Below are positions 46,702 to 56,563 of a stretch of DNA of 64,000 nucleotides, one piece after another. The position numbers and the translations under genes were made by a program. Every line of letters starts with the position of its first letter. The stretch's first letter is position 1. The stretch spans positions 209,925 through 273,924 of the forward strand of contig CANMQP010000001.1 in NCBI GenBank assembly GCA_947500035.1, read 5' to 3'. The notes under the pieces are model-generated. The model searched no databases, was not told the origin of the DNA, and saw nothing but the letters and a program-made list of their open reading frames with translations. Origin of the DNA: an uncultured Kiloniellaceae bacterium (GTDB taxonomy: Bacteria > Pseudomonadota > Alphaproteobacteria > Kiloniellales > Kiloniellaceae).

Positions 46702-48093
46702 TTACTTACGACGCCAAGTCGTGCCACCAGCGCCGTCTTCCAGAACGACCCCCATGGCATCGAGCTGATCGCGGACCTGGTCGGCTTTGGCGAAGTCCCG
46801 TGCCTTGCGGGCCTCGGCGCGCGCAAGGATCAAGCCGTCGATCTCAGCCGCGTCGTCATCGCCCGCATCGCCCTGGAACCAGCTTTCGGGATCACCCTCC
46901 AGCAAACCGAGCAAACGTCCGCCGGCCAAGAGCTCGCCCTTAAGCCTGGCAAGCAAGGCTTCATCACGAACTTCGGCGTGGGCCGCCTTATTGAGCGCCG
47001 TACCGACTTCGTGCAGAGCCGCGAGAGCCAAGGGCGTGTTGACGTCATCTTCGAGGGCGGCAACAAGCGCCTCAGGGGGCTCAGAACCGCTGGGAACGGT
47101 CCCCTGGACCGTGCGCAAGGCACCATAAAGACGATCCAACTGGCTCTTCGATTCCGCCACCTTTGCACGGGTGAAGTCCAAAGGCTGGCGGTAGTGTGCG
47201 GAAAGCAGGGTCAGCCGCATTGCTTCGCCCGAGAGCCCCTCCTCGCGCAACTGACGGACCGTGAAGAAGTTGCCGAGCGATTTCGACATCTTTTCGCCGT
47301 TCACCACCACGTAGCCGTTGTGCATCCAGTAATTCACGAAAGGCACGCCGTGCGCACAGCTTGATTGCGCCAGTTCGTTTTCGTGATGGGGAAAGGTCAG
47401 GTCCAGACCGCCGCCGTGGATATCGAAGGTCTTGCCCAGATGCTCTTCGGACATGGCCGAGCACTCGATATGCCAGCCGGGGCGTCCGCGGCCCCAGGGA
47501 CTGTCCCAACCGGGTTGTGTCTCAGAGCTGGGTTTCCAGAGCACGAAGTCAGCCGGGTCTTTTTTGTAAGGCGCGACCTCGACCCGCGCTCCCGCAACCA
47601 TGTCGTCACGGTTCCGGCCGGACAAGGCGCCGTAATCGGGCATGGAAGGAACATTAAAGAGAACATGTTCCTCTGCCGCATAGGCATGGCCCTTCTCGAT
47701 CAGTTGCTCGGTGATCGAAATCATCTGCGCAATGTGATCGGTCGCGCGCGGCTCCACACTCGGCGGTAAAGCCCCAAGCGCCGCCATATCATCGTGATAG
47801 GCTTGCGTCGTCCGTGAGGTGACGTCTTCGATCGACTCGCCCTTCGCCTTCGCCGCGTCGATGATTTTGTCTTCAACATCGGTGATGTTGCGGGCATAGG
47901 TGACGTGATCTTCGCCGTAAATCCAACGCAAAAGGCGGAAGACCACATCGAACACCACCACGGGGCGCGCATTGCCGATATGGGCGAAATCGTAAACGGT
48001 CGGCCCGCAGACATACATCCGTACATTCAACGGATCGATCGGCTCAAAGCGCTGCTTTTTGCGTCCAAGCGTATTGTATATCTGAAGTGCCAT
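46702..48093 (-). CDS. cysS: Cysteinyl-tRNA synthetase
   Basis: Class I synthetase that charges tRNA-Cys. 463 residues. The zinc-site Cys29 is in MYVCGPTVYD, the HIGH motif reads HIGN (FAHIGNARP), and the KMSKS loop is GEKMSKSLGNF. Other zinc ligands lie in WHIECSAMS and HENELAQS. The DALR domain and a short anticodon-binding end complete it. It is the last of nadE-gltX-cysS on the minus strand, 79 nt after gltX. Confidence 0.98.
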   Translation of the reverse strand: MALQIYNTLGRKKQRFEPIDPLNVRMYVCGPTVYDFAHIGNARPVVVFDVVFRLLRWIYGEDHVTYARNITDVEDKIIDAAKAKGESIEDVTSRTTQAYHDDMAALGALPPSVEPRATDHIAQMISITEQLIEKGHAYAAEEHVLFNVPSMPDYGALSGRNRDDMVAGARVEVAPYKKDPADFVLWKPSSETQPGWDSPWGRGRPGWHIECSAMSEEHLGKTFDIHGGGLDLTFPHHENELAQSSCAHGVPFVNYWMHNGYVVVNGEKMSKSLGNFFTVRQLREEGLSGEAMRLTLLSAHYRQPLDFTRAKVAESKSQLDRLYGALRTVQGTVPSGSEPPEALVAALEDDVNTPLALAALHEVGTALNKAAHAEVRDEALLARLKGELLAGGRLLGLLEGDPESWFQGDAGDDDAAEIDGLILARAEARKARDFAKADQVRDQLDAMGVVLEDGAGGTTWRRK

Positions 48094-48172
48094 GTTTCAC
48101 CGGTAGGGCTGTTGAGCGCAGGTATGCGGCCACATTAATTCTGGCTGATTGAAAACAAGTCAAGCCGCCAAT

Positions 48173-49495
48173 CTAAGCGGTTTCGCCGTTGAGACGTGCC
48201 GCCGCCCGTTCCCGTCCGATCAAGGGCAACAGAACCTTGAGCTCCGGTCCATGATCGAGACCCGTAAGCGCGAGTCGAAGCGGCATAAAGAGCGCCTTGC
48301 CCTTGCGGCCGGTGGAAGCTTTCAAAGCACCGGTCAGGCTGCCCCAGGTTGCCTCATCCCAAGGTTCGGGCGGAAGCTGCTCGGCGGCGGACTGCGTGAA
48401 GTCCGCGTCCTCGATGACCGGCTTCACGGCACCCCGGCAGATATCGTGCCACAGCTTGGCGTCGCTCAACTTGGTCAGATTGGGCCGCACGGCGTTCCAG
48501 AGCACCTCATCGAAGTCATCGGACAGACGCGCCTTAACCGACTCAAAGCTCATCAGATGGAGCAGACGTGCGTTCAAAAGATCCAGCTCCTCCGGATCGA
48601 AACGCGGAGTCCCCCGGCTGAAATGTGTGATGTCGAATTGTTCCGCCAACTGGCCCAGATCCGTCACCGGCTCGATAGCGTCCGACGATCCCAGACGCGC
48701 CAGATAGCTGTTCAGCGTCATGGGCTCCAGACCGCTCTCCCTCAGCGACTGAAGGCTCAGGCTGCCGATCCGCTTGGACAGCCCCTGCCCGCTCGCGTCG
48801 GCCACGAGCGGTAGATGCGCGAAAACCGGCACGCCACCGTCCAGCGCGGCAAAAAGCTGTATCTGGACGGCCGTATTCGAAACATGATCCTCGCCGCGCA
48901 GAATATGCGTAACCTCAAGTTCGATATCGTCGACGACAGAGGAAAGCGTATAGAGCGGACGGCCGTCCTCGCGGATCAGGACCGGATCGGTCAAGTGCGC
49001 GCCGTTGAAATGCACCGCACCACGAACCAGGTCCTCCCACTCGATATCTTCATGCTCGAGCTTGAAGCGCCAATGAGGTGTCCGGCCGTCGGCCTCTAAT
49101 TTCGCCCGCTCGTCATCGCTCAGCTTCAGGGCACCGCGGTCATAAATTGGCGGCCGACCGGCCTGAAGGGCGATTTTGCGCTTGAGGCCCAGTTCCTCGG
49201 GTGTTTCGTAGCAGGGATAAAGCCGCCCGGAAGCCTTCAGTTTTTCAGCAGCAAGGTCGTAGCGTCCCAGACGCTCGGACTGCGTCGCAACCTCGTCCCA
49301 CTCCAGACCAAGCCAGAGCAGGTCATCCTTGATCGCCTGGGTATATTCGTCGCGCGAGCGCTCGCTATCGGTATCGTCGATGCGCAGCAGAAACGAACCG
49401 CCGGCGTTGCGCGCCATTAGCCAATTCAGCAGGGCCGGGCGGGCATTTCCGACATGAAGCAGACCTGTCGGACTGGGGGCGAACCGGACTTTCAT
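48173..49495 (-). CDS. gltX: Glutamyl-tRNA synthetase
   Basis: Class I synthetase, 440 residues. The HIGH-type motif is [16 protein letters not shown], and the KMSKS loop reads [10 protein letters not shown]. It includes the editing-independent [10 protein letters not shown] stretch and [10 protein letters not shown]. Alphaproteobacteria often carry two GltX copies, one of which can also charge tRNA-Gln for the transamidation route. This one is the shorter type; its exact tRNA range cannot be told from sequence alone. It lies 3 nt after nadE, so the two are coupled. Confidence 0.95.
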   Translation of the reverse strand: MKVRFAPSPTGLLHVGNARPALLNWLMARNAGGSFLLRIDDTDSERSRDEYTQAIKDDLLWLGLEWDEVATQSERLGRYDLAAEKLKASGRLYPCYETPEELGLKRKIALQAGRPPIYDRGALKLSDDERAKLEADGRTPHWRFKLEHEDIEWEDLVRGAVHFNGAHLTDPVLIREDGRPLYTLSSVVDDIELEVTHILRGEDHVSNTAVQIQLFAALDGGVPVFAHLPLVADASGQGLSKRIGSLSLQSLRESGLEPMTLNSYLARLGSSDAIEPVTDLGQLAEQFDITHFSRGTPRFDPEELDLLNARLLHLMSFESVKARLSDDFDEVLWNAVRPNLTKLSDAKLWHDICRGAVKPVIEDADFTQSAAEQLPPEPWDEATWGSLTGALKASTGRKGKALFMPLRLALTGLDHGPELKVLLPLIGRERAAARLNGETA

Positions 49496-49498
49496 GAG

Positions 49499-51184
49499 TT
49501 ACAAAGGACCTTTGAAGGCATTGGTGATCGGATAGCGGCGGTCCCGCCCGAAGGCCCGGCGAGTGATCTTCACGCCCGGTGCGGCCTGACGCCGCTTGTA
49601 CTCGGCGAGTTCGAGCAGGCGCCAGATTCGGTTGACGGTCTCCCGGTCATGTCCGCGGGCCACGATCTCGTCGATCCCCGCCTCACCCTCGATCAGGCAC
49701 TCAAGAATATCGTCCAGCTTGTCATAGGGCGGCAGGCTGTCTTCGTCCTTCTGGTCGGGTTTGAGCTCCGCGGAGGGGGGTTTGGTGATGATGCGTTCCG
49801 GAATCACGCGGCCTTCCGGCCCCAGAAGACCGGTGGCCTGAGACTGGTTGCGCCAGCGCGAGAGCTCGAAAACCGTCGTCTTGTAAAGATCCTTCAAGAC
49901 ATTGTAGCCACCGCACATGTCGCCATAGAGCGTGGCGTAGCCGACGGAGACCTCTGATTTGTTGCCGGTCGAAAGCACCATATGCCCCAGCTTGTTCGAC
50001 AAAGCCATCAAGGTCAGTCCACGCGAGCGTGACTGGATATTTTCTTCAGTGATACCCGGTGTCGTGCCGTTGAAGAGCGGTTTGAGCATGGCATCGAAGG
50101 CTTCCATCGCCGGTTCAATACTGACGCTGTCCAGCTTAACCCCCAGGAGTTCGGCAGCTTCCGACGCGTCGTCGAGGCTCTCCTGGCTGGTGTAGGGCGA
50201 CGGCATCATCACGCAATGCACACGCTCGGCCCCCAGGGCATCGACGGCAATGGCCGCAGACAGTGCCGAGTCGATGCCGCCCGAAAGCCCGAGCAGAACG
50301 CCGGGAAAACGGTTTTTCTCAACGTAATCCCGCAGGCCCAGAACCAGCGCGCTGTAGATGGTCTCCAGCTTCGGGGCCGGCGCAACGCGCGGGCCCTCTT
50401 CGCAGACCCAACCATCCGCCGCACGTTCCCACTGAGTGGTCACGACCGCTTCCCTGTACATGGCGAGCTTCACCCGCAGATCGCTGTCGCTCCCAAGCAC
50501 ATACGACCCGCCATCGAAGACGAGTTCATCCTGACCGCCGACCTGATTCACATAAACCAGCGGCAGTTCGGTCTCCACCACACGGGACACGCCCAGCTGA
50601 AGCCGCTCGTCCTCCTTTTCCAACTCGTAGGGCGAGCCGTTAATGCAGATCAGAATTTCGGCACCGGATTCGGTCAGGCACTCGGAGACCTCCGGGAACC
50701 ACATATCCTCACAAACCATGATCCCGAGGCGGACATCCCTGAAGTTCATCGGCCCGTTCAAAGGACCGGCAGCGAAGAGCCGGACCTCATCGAACACACC
50801 GTAGTTCGGCAGGTCATGCTTGTAGCGGGTGCCCAGAATCTGACCACCATCCATCAGGACCGCAGCGTTGAAGACCTTGCCGCGCAGGGGTGCGCGGGCC
50901 GAACGGTCTTCGCGCCAGGGCGCACCGATCAGGAGCCCCGGCCCGCCATCGGCCGTGTCAGCGGCCAGTGCTTCCATTGCCGCATCGACCCGATCCAGGA
51001 ACATGGGCTTCAGCACAAGATCCTCGGCGGGATACCCGGTGATGTACATCTCGCTGGCGACGATCAGCTCGGCGCCCTGCGCCGCAGCTTCGGCGCGCGC
51101 CGCACGGATTTTCGCGAGATTACCCTCAATGTCGCCCAGGGTTGGGTTGAGCTGGGCGAGGCATATTTTCAGCGTGTCAGTCAT
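49499..51184 (-). CDS. nadE: Glutamine-dependent NAD+ synthetase
   Basis: Converts deamido-NAD to NAD with ATP and ammonia from glutamine. 561 residues in two domains. The N-terminal nitrilase-type glutaminase (about 1-260) has the Glu in ELIVASEMYITGYPAED, Lys in TRYKHDLPNYG and the Cys nucleophile in LGIMVCEDMWFPE. The synthetase half has the ATP loop LGLSGGIDSAL and STGNKSEVSVGYATLYGD. It heads the nadE-gltX-cysS run. Together with the nicotinate phosphoribosyltransferase at 56.6-57.7 kb it gives this window two steps of NAD salvage. Confidence 0.97.
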   Translation of the reverse strand: MTDTLKICLAQLNPTLGDIEGNLAKIRAARAEAAAQGAELIVASEMYITGYPAEDLVLKPMFLDRVDAAMEALAADTADGGPGLLIGAPWREDRSARAPLRGKVFNAAVLMDGGQILGTRYKHDLPNYGVFDEVRLFAAGPLNGPMNFRDVRLGIMVCEDMWFPEVSECLTESGAEILICINGSPYELEKEDERLQLGVSRVVETELPLVYVNQVGGQDELVFDGGSYVLGSDSDLRVKLAMYREAVVTTQWERAADGWVCEEGPRVAPAPKLETIYSALVLGLRDYVEKNRFPGVLLGLSGGIDSALSAAIAVDALGAERVHCVMMPSPYTSQESLDDASEAAELLGVKLDSVSIEPAMEAFDAMLKPLFNGTTPGITEENIQSRSRGLTLMALSNKLGHMVLSTGNKSEVSVGYATLYGDMCGGYNVLKDLYKTTVFELSRWRNQSQATGLLGPEGRVIPERIITKPPSAELKPDQKDEDSLPPYDKLDDILECLIEGEAGIDEIVARGHDRETVNRIWRLLELAEYKRRQAAPGVKITRRAFGRDRRYPITNAFKGPL

Positions 51185-51287
51185 AGCAGTTTACTTAGCC
51201 CTACCGGACGATCACAGCAAGGATGAGAAAAAGGCTTGCGGCCCGATTCTCAAGAAAACCCAGCGTCACCATCCAAATCAAGCAGTA

Positions 51288-52019
51288 CTAGAGGGCCGTT
51301 AAACCGTGTGTCTCAAGGATTTCGATCAGCATTTCGCCGCTGCCCTCGCGATGTTTTCGGTGAATGCGGCGGGCGGCTTCGCCATCCCGCCGGCGCAGCG
51401 CATCCAGCAGGTCTGCATGGTCCTGGCTGGATTTGGTCGGTTTCGGACGCAATCGAAGCGTGATCATGCGCACCCTGTGTGCCTGATCCCAATAGGTTCC
51501 CACCAGAGAGCGCAGCCTTCGATTCCCGCAGAAATCGACCAACAGCATGTGAAAACGCTCGTCAGCCTCCGCCCAGGCCCGCAGGTCCTCGCGCGCCAGA
51601 GCTTCATCCATATCGGCGACGGCCTGCTCCAAACCGGCCGCCTGAGCATCGCTCAGCCCCATGCGTGCAACGGATTCGGCCGCGACGGTCTCGAGGCCGG
51701 TCAGAATTTCATAGATTTCGCGCATATCTTCGCCGGAAACCGGCAAGACCCGCATACCGTGGCGGGGTCGCACCTCGACCAGGCCTTCGTTGGCAAGGCG
51801 GACCAATGCTTCGCGGACCGGAGTCCGGCTCATGCCAAGCGCCTGGGCAATCTCCTGCTCGGTCGCCTGGAATCCTGCTGAAATCTCATTGTCGAGGATC
51901 TTGCGCCGCAGCAAACTATAGGCTTGATCCGAGTAAGACAGGCGTCGCCCCGGCAGACCGGCAGCCGCCGTCTCCGCATCGGACAGTGCTTGTTTCAAAC
52001 CCGCCAGTTCACTGACCAT
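51288..52019 (-). CDS. GntR-family regulator (FadR/FCD subfamily)
   Basis: 243 residues. The winged helix (about 28-95) has SLLRRKILDNEISAGF, EIAQALGMSRTPVREAL and VRPRHGMRVLPV, typical of GntR. The FCD ligand-binding domain (about 105-235) has metal-type residues in DERFHMLLVDFCGN and DHADLLDALRRRD. It is the last gene of a minus-strand operon with three catabolic enzymes, 22 nt after the oxidoreductase gene. It probably represses that operon and is relieved by a substrate or intermediate. Confidence 0.93.
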   Translation of the reverse strand: MVSELAGLKQALSDAETAAAGLPGRRLSYSDQAYSLLRRKILDNEISAGFQATEQEIAQALGMSRTPVREALVRLANEGLVEVRPRHGMRVLPVSGEDMREIYEILTGLETVAAESVARMGLSDAQAAGLEQAVADMDEALAREDLRAWAEADERFHMLLVDFCGNRRLRSLVGTYWDQAHRVRMITLRLRPKPTKSSQDHADLLDALRRRDGEAARRIHRKHREGSGEMLIEILETHGLTAL

Positions 52020-52041
52020 CTATGACCTCGATGCTTCTAAG

Positions 52042-53079
52042 CTATAACGTCACTCGCTTGCCGAGTTCATTCGAACTATAGGCTGCTTCCTCGATTCGTA
52101 TATTGGTCAAATAATCGCGGGCACGGTTCATCACCGGCGCGCCATTCTGAAGGTGTTCAATCACATGCCGCTGGAGCGCGAAAACGCAATCGCCGCCGAA
52201 ATTCCGGTCCTGCCAGTCATAGTCGATTTCCCGTTCCTGATCTTCGCCATGCCGACGCAGAAACAAGCCTCCGTCACCATCAAGGCGCAGGCTCGCTTTT
52301 GAACCCTCCAGTACCATTTCGCCCATGGTCAGGCGGCGGTTCTTCGCCGGGTGATCGGCAAGTCGGTTGCCGTCGAAGAGACCCGCCGCCCCGTTCTCAA
52401 ACTCGAACAGCATCACGCCGGAGTCTTCACCTTTGATCGCCGGGTTTAGGCGTCTGAGCGCTGCGGTCACCGATCGCATCTCGCCAAAGAGATAACGAAA
52501 GACATCGATCAGGTGTATGGCCGTCTCATGCACCAGGAAGCGCTCCATCTCCTGGAAATAGGGTTGCCGGGCAAGGTAAGCCTCGGGCCCCTGCCCGTCG
52601 CCGGGACGCAGACGAAAAGCCACCTGATAGAGATCGCCCAGAGTGCCGGCCTCCAGGACACGTTTGATCTCGCTGTACCAGGGCTGGAAACGAAAGTTCT
52701 CATGGATGACCAGCATCGCCCCGGCGTCTTCCATGAGCTTCGTCGCGTACTCGGCTTCCTTAAGACTGGGCGTAAAAGGCTTCTGACAAATGACAGGGAT
52801 TCCGCGGGCCGCCGCCAATTCGATGTAGGCAACATGGGTCGAGGGCGGGGTGATGATGTCCACCAGGTCCGGTTTCACGCTGTCGAGCATCTGCTCGAAG
52901 TCTGTGAAAACCTGTTCAATGCCATAGCTATCGGCAATTTTTTGCGCGTTCGCCTCGGTCTTGTTGCAGATGGCAGCCAGATCGACATCCAGCCGATGCC
53001 AGGCTTCGTACTGAAACTGGCTGAAGTAGCCGGCCCCTACACAGGCAACCTTAAGAAGCTTCTTCGTAGCGTCTGTCAT
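52042..53079 (-). CDS. Gfo/Idh/MocA-family oxidoreductase
   Basis: 345-residue NAD(P)-dependent dehydrogenase. The Rossmann domain has a GAGYFSQFQYEAWHRL loop (KVACVGAGYF) and the family motif VICQKPFTPSLKEAEY (EKP-type, here QKP). The C-terminal beta domain has the conserved His region VHETAIHLIDVFRYLFG. These enzymes oxidise sugars, inositols or sugar acids. It lies 17 nt after the isopropylmalate/tartrate-type dehydrogenase gene. The substrate is unknown. Confidence 0.93.
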   Translation of the reverse strand: MTDATKKLLKVACVGAGYFSQFQYEAWHRLDVDLAAICNKTEANAQKIADSYGIEQVFTDFEQMLDSVKPDLVDIITPPSTHVAYIELAAARGIPVICQKPFTPSLKEAEYATKLMEDAGAMLVIHENFRFQPWYSEIKRVLEAGTLGDLYQVAFRLRPGDGQGPEAYLARQPYFQEMERFLVHETAIHLIDVFRYLFGEMRSVTAALRRLNPAIKGEDSGVMLFEFENGAAGLFDGNRLADHPAKNRRLTMGEMVLEGSKASLRLDGDGGLFLRRHGEDQEREIDYDWQDRNFGGDCVFALQRHVIEHLQNGAPVMNRARDYLTNIRIEEAAYSSNELGKRVTL

Positions 53080-53096
53080 ATTTCCAATCCGCCCGC

Positions 53097-54215
53097 TTAA
53101 CCCAAATCCATCTCGTCACAGACCTGATCGACGGCTGCGATCACGGCGTTAGTCACATTGCTGGTCCCGCTCTCGCCTCCCAACTCGAATGGCAGAAGGT
53201 CGCCGGCCGCGAAGGCCTTATCGACCGCGGCGGTCAGTAATGCCCCCGCCTTGCCGTACGCGGGCCGGTCATGCTTGTCGGCAAGCCACTCGAGCATCAT
53301 GCCGGCAGAGAGGAACATGGCGGTTGGGTTGGCCTTGCCGCTACCAACAATGTCGGGCGCACTGCCGTGACAGGGCTGGAAGACGGCATGGTTGTCACCA
53401 ACGTCCGCCGATGGCGCCATGCCCATGCCGCCAATCAAGGCCGCACCGAGATCAGACAGAATGTCCCCGAACATGTTTTCAGTGACGGCCACGTCGTAGA
53501 CCCACGGGTTGCGTACCAGATTTAACGCCATGGCATCGACATAGGCGTAGTCGGCAATCAGATCGCTGTAGGCCGCCGCCCGCTCGTCAAAAATGCTGCG
53601 GAAGAATGCGAAGGAGGTGAAGACGTTCGCCTTATCCACGCAGGTCAAGCGGCCCTCATGGCCGGCGGCCTTGCGTTTACGCGCCAGACTAAAGGAAAAA
53701 TCGAACAGCTTCTCCGAAACCTCACGTGTGATTTCCATGGTATCGCGGGCAATGCGGTTATCCTCGATGGTTCCCTTGCCATGGGACGCGAACAGCCCTT
53801 CCGTCGACTCCCGGATCAGCACAAAATCGAGTGCTTGCGCCCGCGGGTCGGACAGCGGACCAGGTACGCCGGGAATAGAGCGAACCGGTCGCACGCCGGC
53901 GTACAGGTTCAGCTCAAAGCGGATATCCAGCTGAGGTGCAATCTCTGTCCCATCCGGATAACGGATGTCCGGCATGCCCATGGCCGCCAGCAGGATCGCG
54001 TCCGCATTGCGGACCTCCTCGAGGGTCTCCTTCGGCAAGGCTTCGCCGTGGTCGCGGTAACAGGCAGCCCCCGCAGGCACTTTTTTAAATGAGAGCGAGA
54101 TATCGCCAACCCGTGACGTAACCGCCTCGATGACTTCAAGACAGGGGCCCATCACCTCTGCCCCGATCCCGTCACCGGGTAACACCGCAACCGAAAGAGA
54201 ATTTGACGAAGACAT
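53097..54215 (-). CDS. Isocitrate/isopropylmalate-family dehydrogenase (tartrate-dehydrogenase-like)
   Basis: 372 residues of the beta-decarboxylating dehydrogenase family. It has the cofactor start [18 protein letters not shown], the substrate loop [12 protein letters not shown], catalytic Tyr/Lys regions ([12 protein letters not shown]), the metal Asp cluster [18 protein letters not shown] and the NAD loop [16 protein letters not shown]. It is not a biosynthetic LeuB by context: it is in an operon with an SMP-30 lactonase, a Gfo/Idh/MocA oxidoreductase and a GntR regulator, so I read it as catabolic for tartrate, malate or a sugar-derived hydroxyacid. Confidence 0.9.
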   Translation of the reverse strand: MSSSNSLSVAVLPGDGIGAEVMGPCLEVIEAVTSRVGDISLSFKKVPAGAACYRDHGEALPKETLEEVRNADAILLAAMGMPDIRYPDGTEIAPQLDIRFELNLYAGVRPVRSIPGVPGPLSDPRAQALDFVLIRESTEGLFASHGKGTIEDNRIARDTMEITREVSEKLFDFSFSLARKRKAAGHEGRLTCVDKANVFTSFAFFRSIFDERAAAYSDLIADYAYVDAMALNLVRNPWVYDVAVTENMFGDILSDLGAALIGGMGMAPSADVGDNHAVFQPCHGSAPDIVGSGKANPTAMFLSAGMMLEWLADKHDRPAYGKAGALLTAAVDKAFAAGDLLPFELGGESGTSNVTNAVIAAVDQVCDEMDLG

Positions 54216-54314
54216 TCTTACCTCACACCGCTTGTAGCAAGCATTTGCTTTTTGTCCGAAAGGACTTTGTTTATCGCAGCGGCATTTTCACGACCGCCAC
54301 GTTCGCGTCTGATC

Positions 54315-55271
54315 TTAAAACTTCCAATGCGCGGGCGCATAACCGGCGACCGGGGACTCATAGACCGCCACGGCATCGCCCAGCAGACAGCCAAGATAGA
54401 TCCGTTTCAAATCAGGTCCGCCGAACGCCAGGCTCGAGATATTTTTAAGCCGCTCGCTCTGGCAGTTGTCCAGATGCGGACGATCCATGGCGCCTTTCAG
54501 ATAGGCGGCCTCGACCCACGCCAGATGCGCCGGATCGTTGTCTTCCAAGACGACCCGTTGCTCACCATCGGGCGAGATGTGGATAACCCGGTTGCTGACG
54601 ATACTGGTGATCCAGATCCCGCCTTCCTGGTCAAAGGTCAAACCGTCTGGAAAGGTCCCCATTCCGAATTCCGCAATGGTTGTTCTATTGGTCAGGCGGC
54701 CGTCGTCTGCAATGTCAAAGGACGACAGACGCCTGGCAAAGGTCTCATTCACGAAGAGACGCCGGCCGTCCGGGTGAACAATGCATTCGTTTGTGTAGCC
54801 TAAGCCATCAGCGACGATGCGGGCCTTTCCGTCTTCCACCAAAACAACGAAGCCGTCGTCGACATCAGGCCGGTATCCGAGGCTCCTGGGCATCTTGCGC
54901 GTGCTGACCGTGATCCAGACGCGCCCCGTAGCATCCAGATGCACGTAGTTCGTCGGTGGCAATGGGGCCCCATCCACCTCCAGAAGGAACGGCCGAATGA
55001 CGCCGGACCTGTCGATCCGGAAAACACCGCCCTCTTCCGCGCCGAGATGGGCCAGAAGATAGGAGCCGTCGGGCATCAGACAGATGCCATTCGGTTTCAC
55101 ATCGAGCCCGCCGGCTTGGCCGACAAGGTCGATCTGTACGCCGTCCGGCGAGAGAATACTGACTCCCCCATCCCAATTCGACGTGTGCACCCGGCCGTCC
55201 GACGTGCAGAGCACACACTCCGGCCGCTTCAGCCCTTCCCCCAAAAACTCAATGAACGTCAGTTCCGACAT
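54315..55271 (-). CDS. SMP-30/gluconolactonase-family lactonase
   Basis: 318 residues from ATG 55271 (MSELTFIEFLGEGLKRPEC); GTG 55292 is an in-frame alternative. A six-blade beta-propeller of the SMP-30/LRE family, with one metal-ligand Glu (FLGEGLKRPECVL), Asn in GLGYTNECIVHPDGR and Asp in FPDGLTFDQEG. Such enzymes hydrolyse sugar lactones using Ca2+, Zn2+ or Mg2+. It is the first gene of the four-gene minus-strand operon and would supply the acid that the downstream dehydrogenases oxidise. Confidence 0.92.
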   Translation of the reverse strand: MSELTFIEFLGEGLKRPECVLCTSDGRVHTSNWDGGVSILSPDGVQIDLVGQAGGLDVKPNGICLMPDGSYLLAHLGAEEGGVFRIDRSGVIRPFLLEVDGAPLPPTNYVHLDATGRVWITVSTRKMPRSLGYRPDVDDGFVVLVEDGKARIVADGLGYTNECIVHPDGRRLFVNETFARRLSSFDIADDGRLTNRTTIAEFGMGTFPDGLTFDQEGGIWITSIVSNRVIHISPDGEQRVVLEDNDPAHLAWVEAAYLKGAMDRPHLDNCQSERLKNISSLAFGGPDLKRIYLGCLLGDAVAVYESPVAGYAPAHWKF

Positions 55272-55544
55272 CGATCCCCAAATACCTGTCACCCCAGAGT
55301 CGGTTCGTTCTTCATCGAACCAGCGAAAAACGTGACTCCACGTTTCTTAACCATACGCCAAACCGCTGTTGCGGTTCCGCGCCCCTGCAAAGCTATTAAT
55401 CTTCCTGAGCACAGGCCAACAGCCTCGCAGAACCCTTCACAGATTATATCCACGCGGCCGTTCGGCGGTGTTCCCGAAGCTATGCCCTGGCGGCCGATGG
55501 CGACCAGCCGCAAGACTTTCCGCCAATCAACTTGCCATGACGAA

Positions 55545-55576
55545 ATAATGCATACATTATCTAATGCATTAATGCA
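55545..55576. promoter_or_regulatory. Clustered palindromes, candidate GntR operator
   Basis: ATAATGCATACATTAT at 55545-55560 is a near-perfect palindrome, followed by TGCATTAATGCA at 55565-55576, a perfect 12-bp palindrome. They share the half site TAATGCAT. FCD-type GntR regulators commonly bind short AT-centred palindromes of this kind. It lies upstream of the SMP-30 gene (minus) and of the quinol-monooxygenase-like gene (plus), so it could serve either. The rest of the 464-base gap (55272-55735) shows no gene; a small hairpin, AAACGTG/CACGTTT at 55328-55345, is the only other structure. Confidence 0.5.
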
Positions 55577-55735
55577 CGATAAAAAAGCTTGAAGAGACCT
55601 CGTCCCGCGAGAGTGTTTTTTCGAGACTCTCTTTGCCCTTGACTGGAACTGCCAGAAACATGACCCCCATTCCGGAACTGTGTTCTCACACAACTGCCGT
55701 GTCAGGTCAGGACAACAAAAGGAAAGTTCAGATAT

Positions 55736-56035
55736 ATGTTTGTCATTACCGTCGTTTTCGAATGCCATGCCGAGCAGAGGGAGAGCTTTGCCGCCGCTCT
55801 CTGGACGCAGGCCCATAACTCGGTCACGAAGGAGCAGGATTGTCTGCTGTTCGACGTCTGTAGCGACCCTGATCAGCCGAACCGCTTCTTGCTATACGAA
55901 GTCTACAGCGACGAGGCCGCATTCGATCTGCATCTCAAAAGCGAGCATTTTCTGGATTTCGACAAAAGGGTCGCAGGCATCGTGACCTCGAAGACGGTCG
56001 AACGCTGGAACAAGCATGCCGCCACCGGCCTCTAG
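55736..56035 (+). CDS. Antibiotic-biosynthesis-monooxygenase (ABM) domain protein, putative quinol monooxygenase
   Basis: 99-residue dimeric alpha+beta barrel protein. It has the ABM pattern: strand MFVITVVFECH, helix RESFAAALWTQA, then EQDCLLFDVCSDPDQPNRFLLYEVYSDEAAF is represented by the core FLLYEVYSDEAAFDLHLKSE, typical of YgiN-like quinol monooxygenases. AAAGGAAAG precedes ATG 55736 by about 9 nt. It is divergent from the SMP-30 operon across a palindrome cluster, so it may share its regulation. Function of individual family members varies. Confidence 0.88.
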   Translation: MFVITVVFECHAEQRESFAAALWTQAHNSVTKEQDCLLFDVCSDPDQPNRFLLYEVYSDEAAFDLHLKSEHFLDFDKRVAGIVTSKTVERWNKHAATGL

Positions 56036-56048
56036 GCGGAGCTTCCTC

Positions 56049-56504
56049 TCAGCCAGCGTCTGTCGCGGTTCCCGCGTTTAAGCGCGCCAGGGCCCGGATA
56101 CGTTCGATTGCCGAGTGAAAGCCGTTGGCCCGGTTCGGGCTGATCTGGGCTTCGAAGTCAAGCCGGCGCAACACATCCTTGATATCGATCGCCAGGATCT
56201 CTTCGCCGGTCCGGCCGGAATAGATCGACAGCAGCACGGACAAGAGCCCCCGGACAATATGAGCATCGCTATCCGCCCGAAAAGAGATGATCGGCTCAGG
56301 ATCCGATGAAACCTCGGCAATGATCCAGGCCTGACTGGTACAGCCCTGGATGCGGTTTTGCTCATTTTTGTCGGCATCATCGAACGTAGGCAACTTACGG
56401 CCCAGATCGATGATGTAGCGGTAGCGATCCTCCCAGTCGTCAAGAAACTCGAAGTTCTCGACCAACTCGTCGACCGATGTGATCGCCATGCCTTCAATGC
56501 CCAT
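56049..56504 (-). CDS. sufE: SufE-family cysteine desulfurase activator
   Basis: 151 residues from ATG 56504, with AGGG 7 nt upstream. SufE takes persulfide from SufS and passes it to the SufBCD scaffold. The acceptor Cys is in RIQGCTSQAWIIAEV, preceded by YIIDLGRKLPTF; HIVRGLLSVLLSIYSG is the conserved second half and FHSAIERIRAL closes the fold. It stands alone here, away from any suf operon, which is common in alphaproteobacteria. It is convergent with the monooxygenase-like gene, with 13 nt between stops. Confidence 0.95.
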   Translation of the reverse strand: MGIEGMAITSVDELVENFEFLDDWEDRYRYIIDLGRKLPTFDDADKNEQNRIQGCTSQAWIIAEVSSDPEPIISFRADSDAHIVRGLLSVLLSIYSGRTGEEILAIDIKDVLRRLDFEAQISPNRANGFHSAIERIRALARLNAGTATDAG

Positions 56505-56563
56505 CTTCAATCCCTGCGCAGGACGGCTAAAACAAGCCCCACGCCAAAAACGTTACTCGTCAG

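Noticed and set aside
55289..55816. 175-codon minus-strand ORF between the SMP-30 and ABM genes
   Set aside because: It covers the palindrome cluster and the real ABM start, and its residues look non-coding (many Cys, Trp and Arg).
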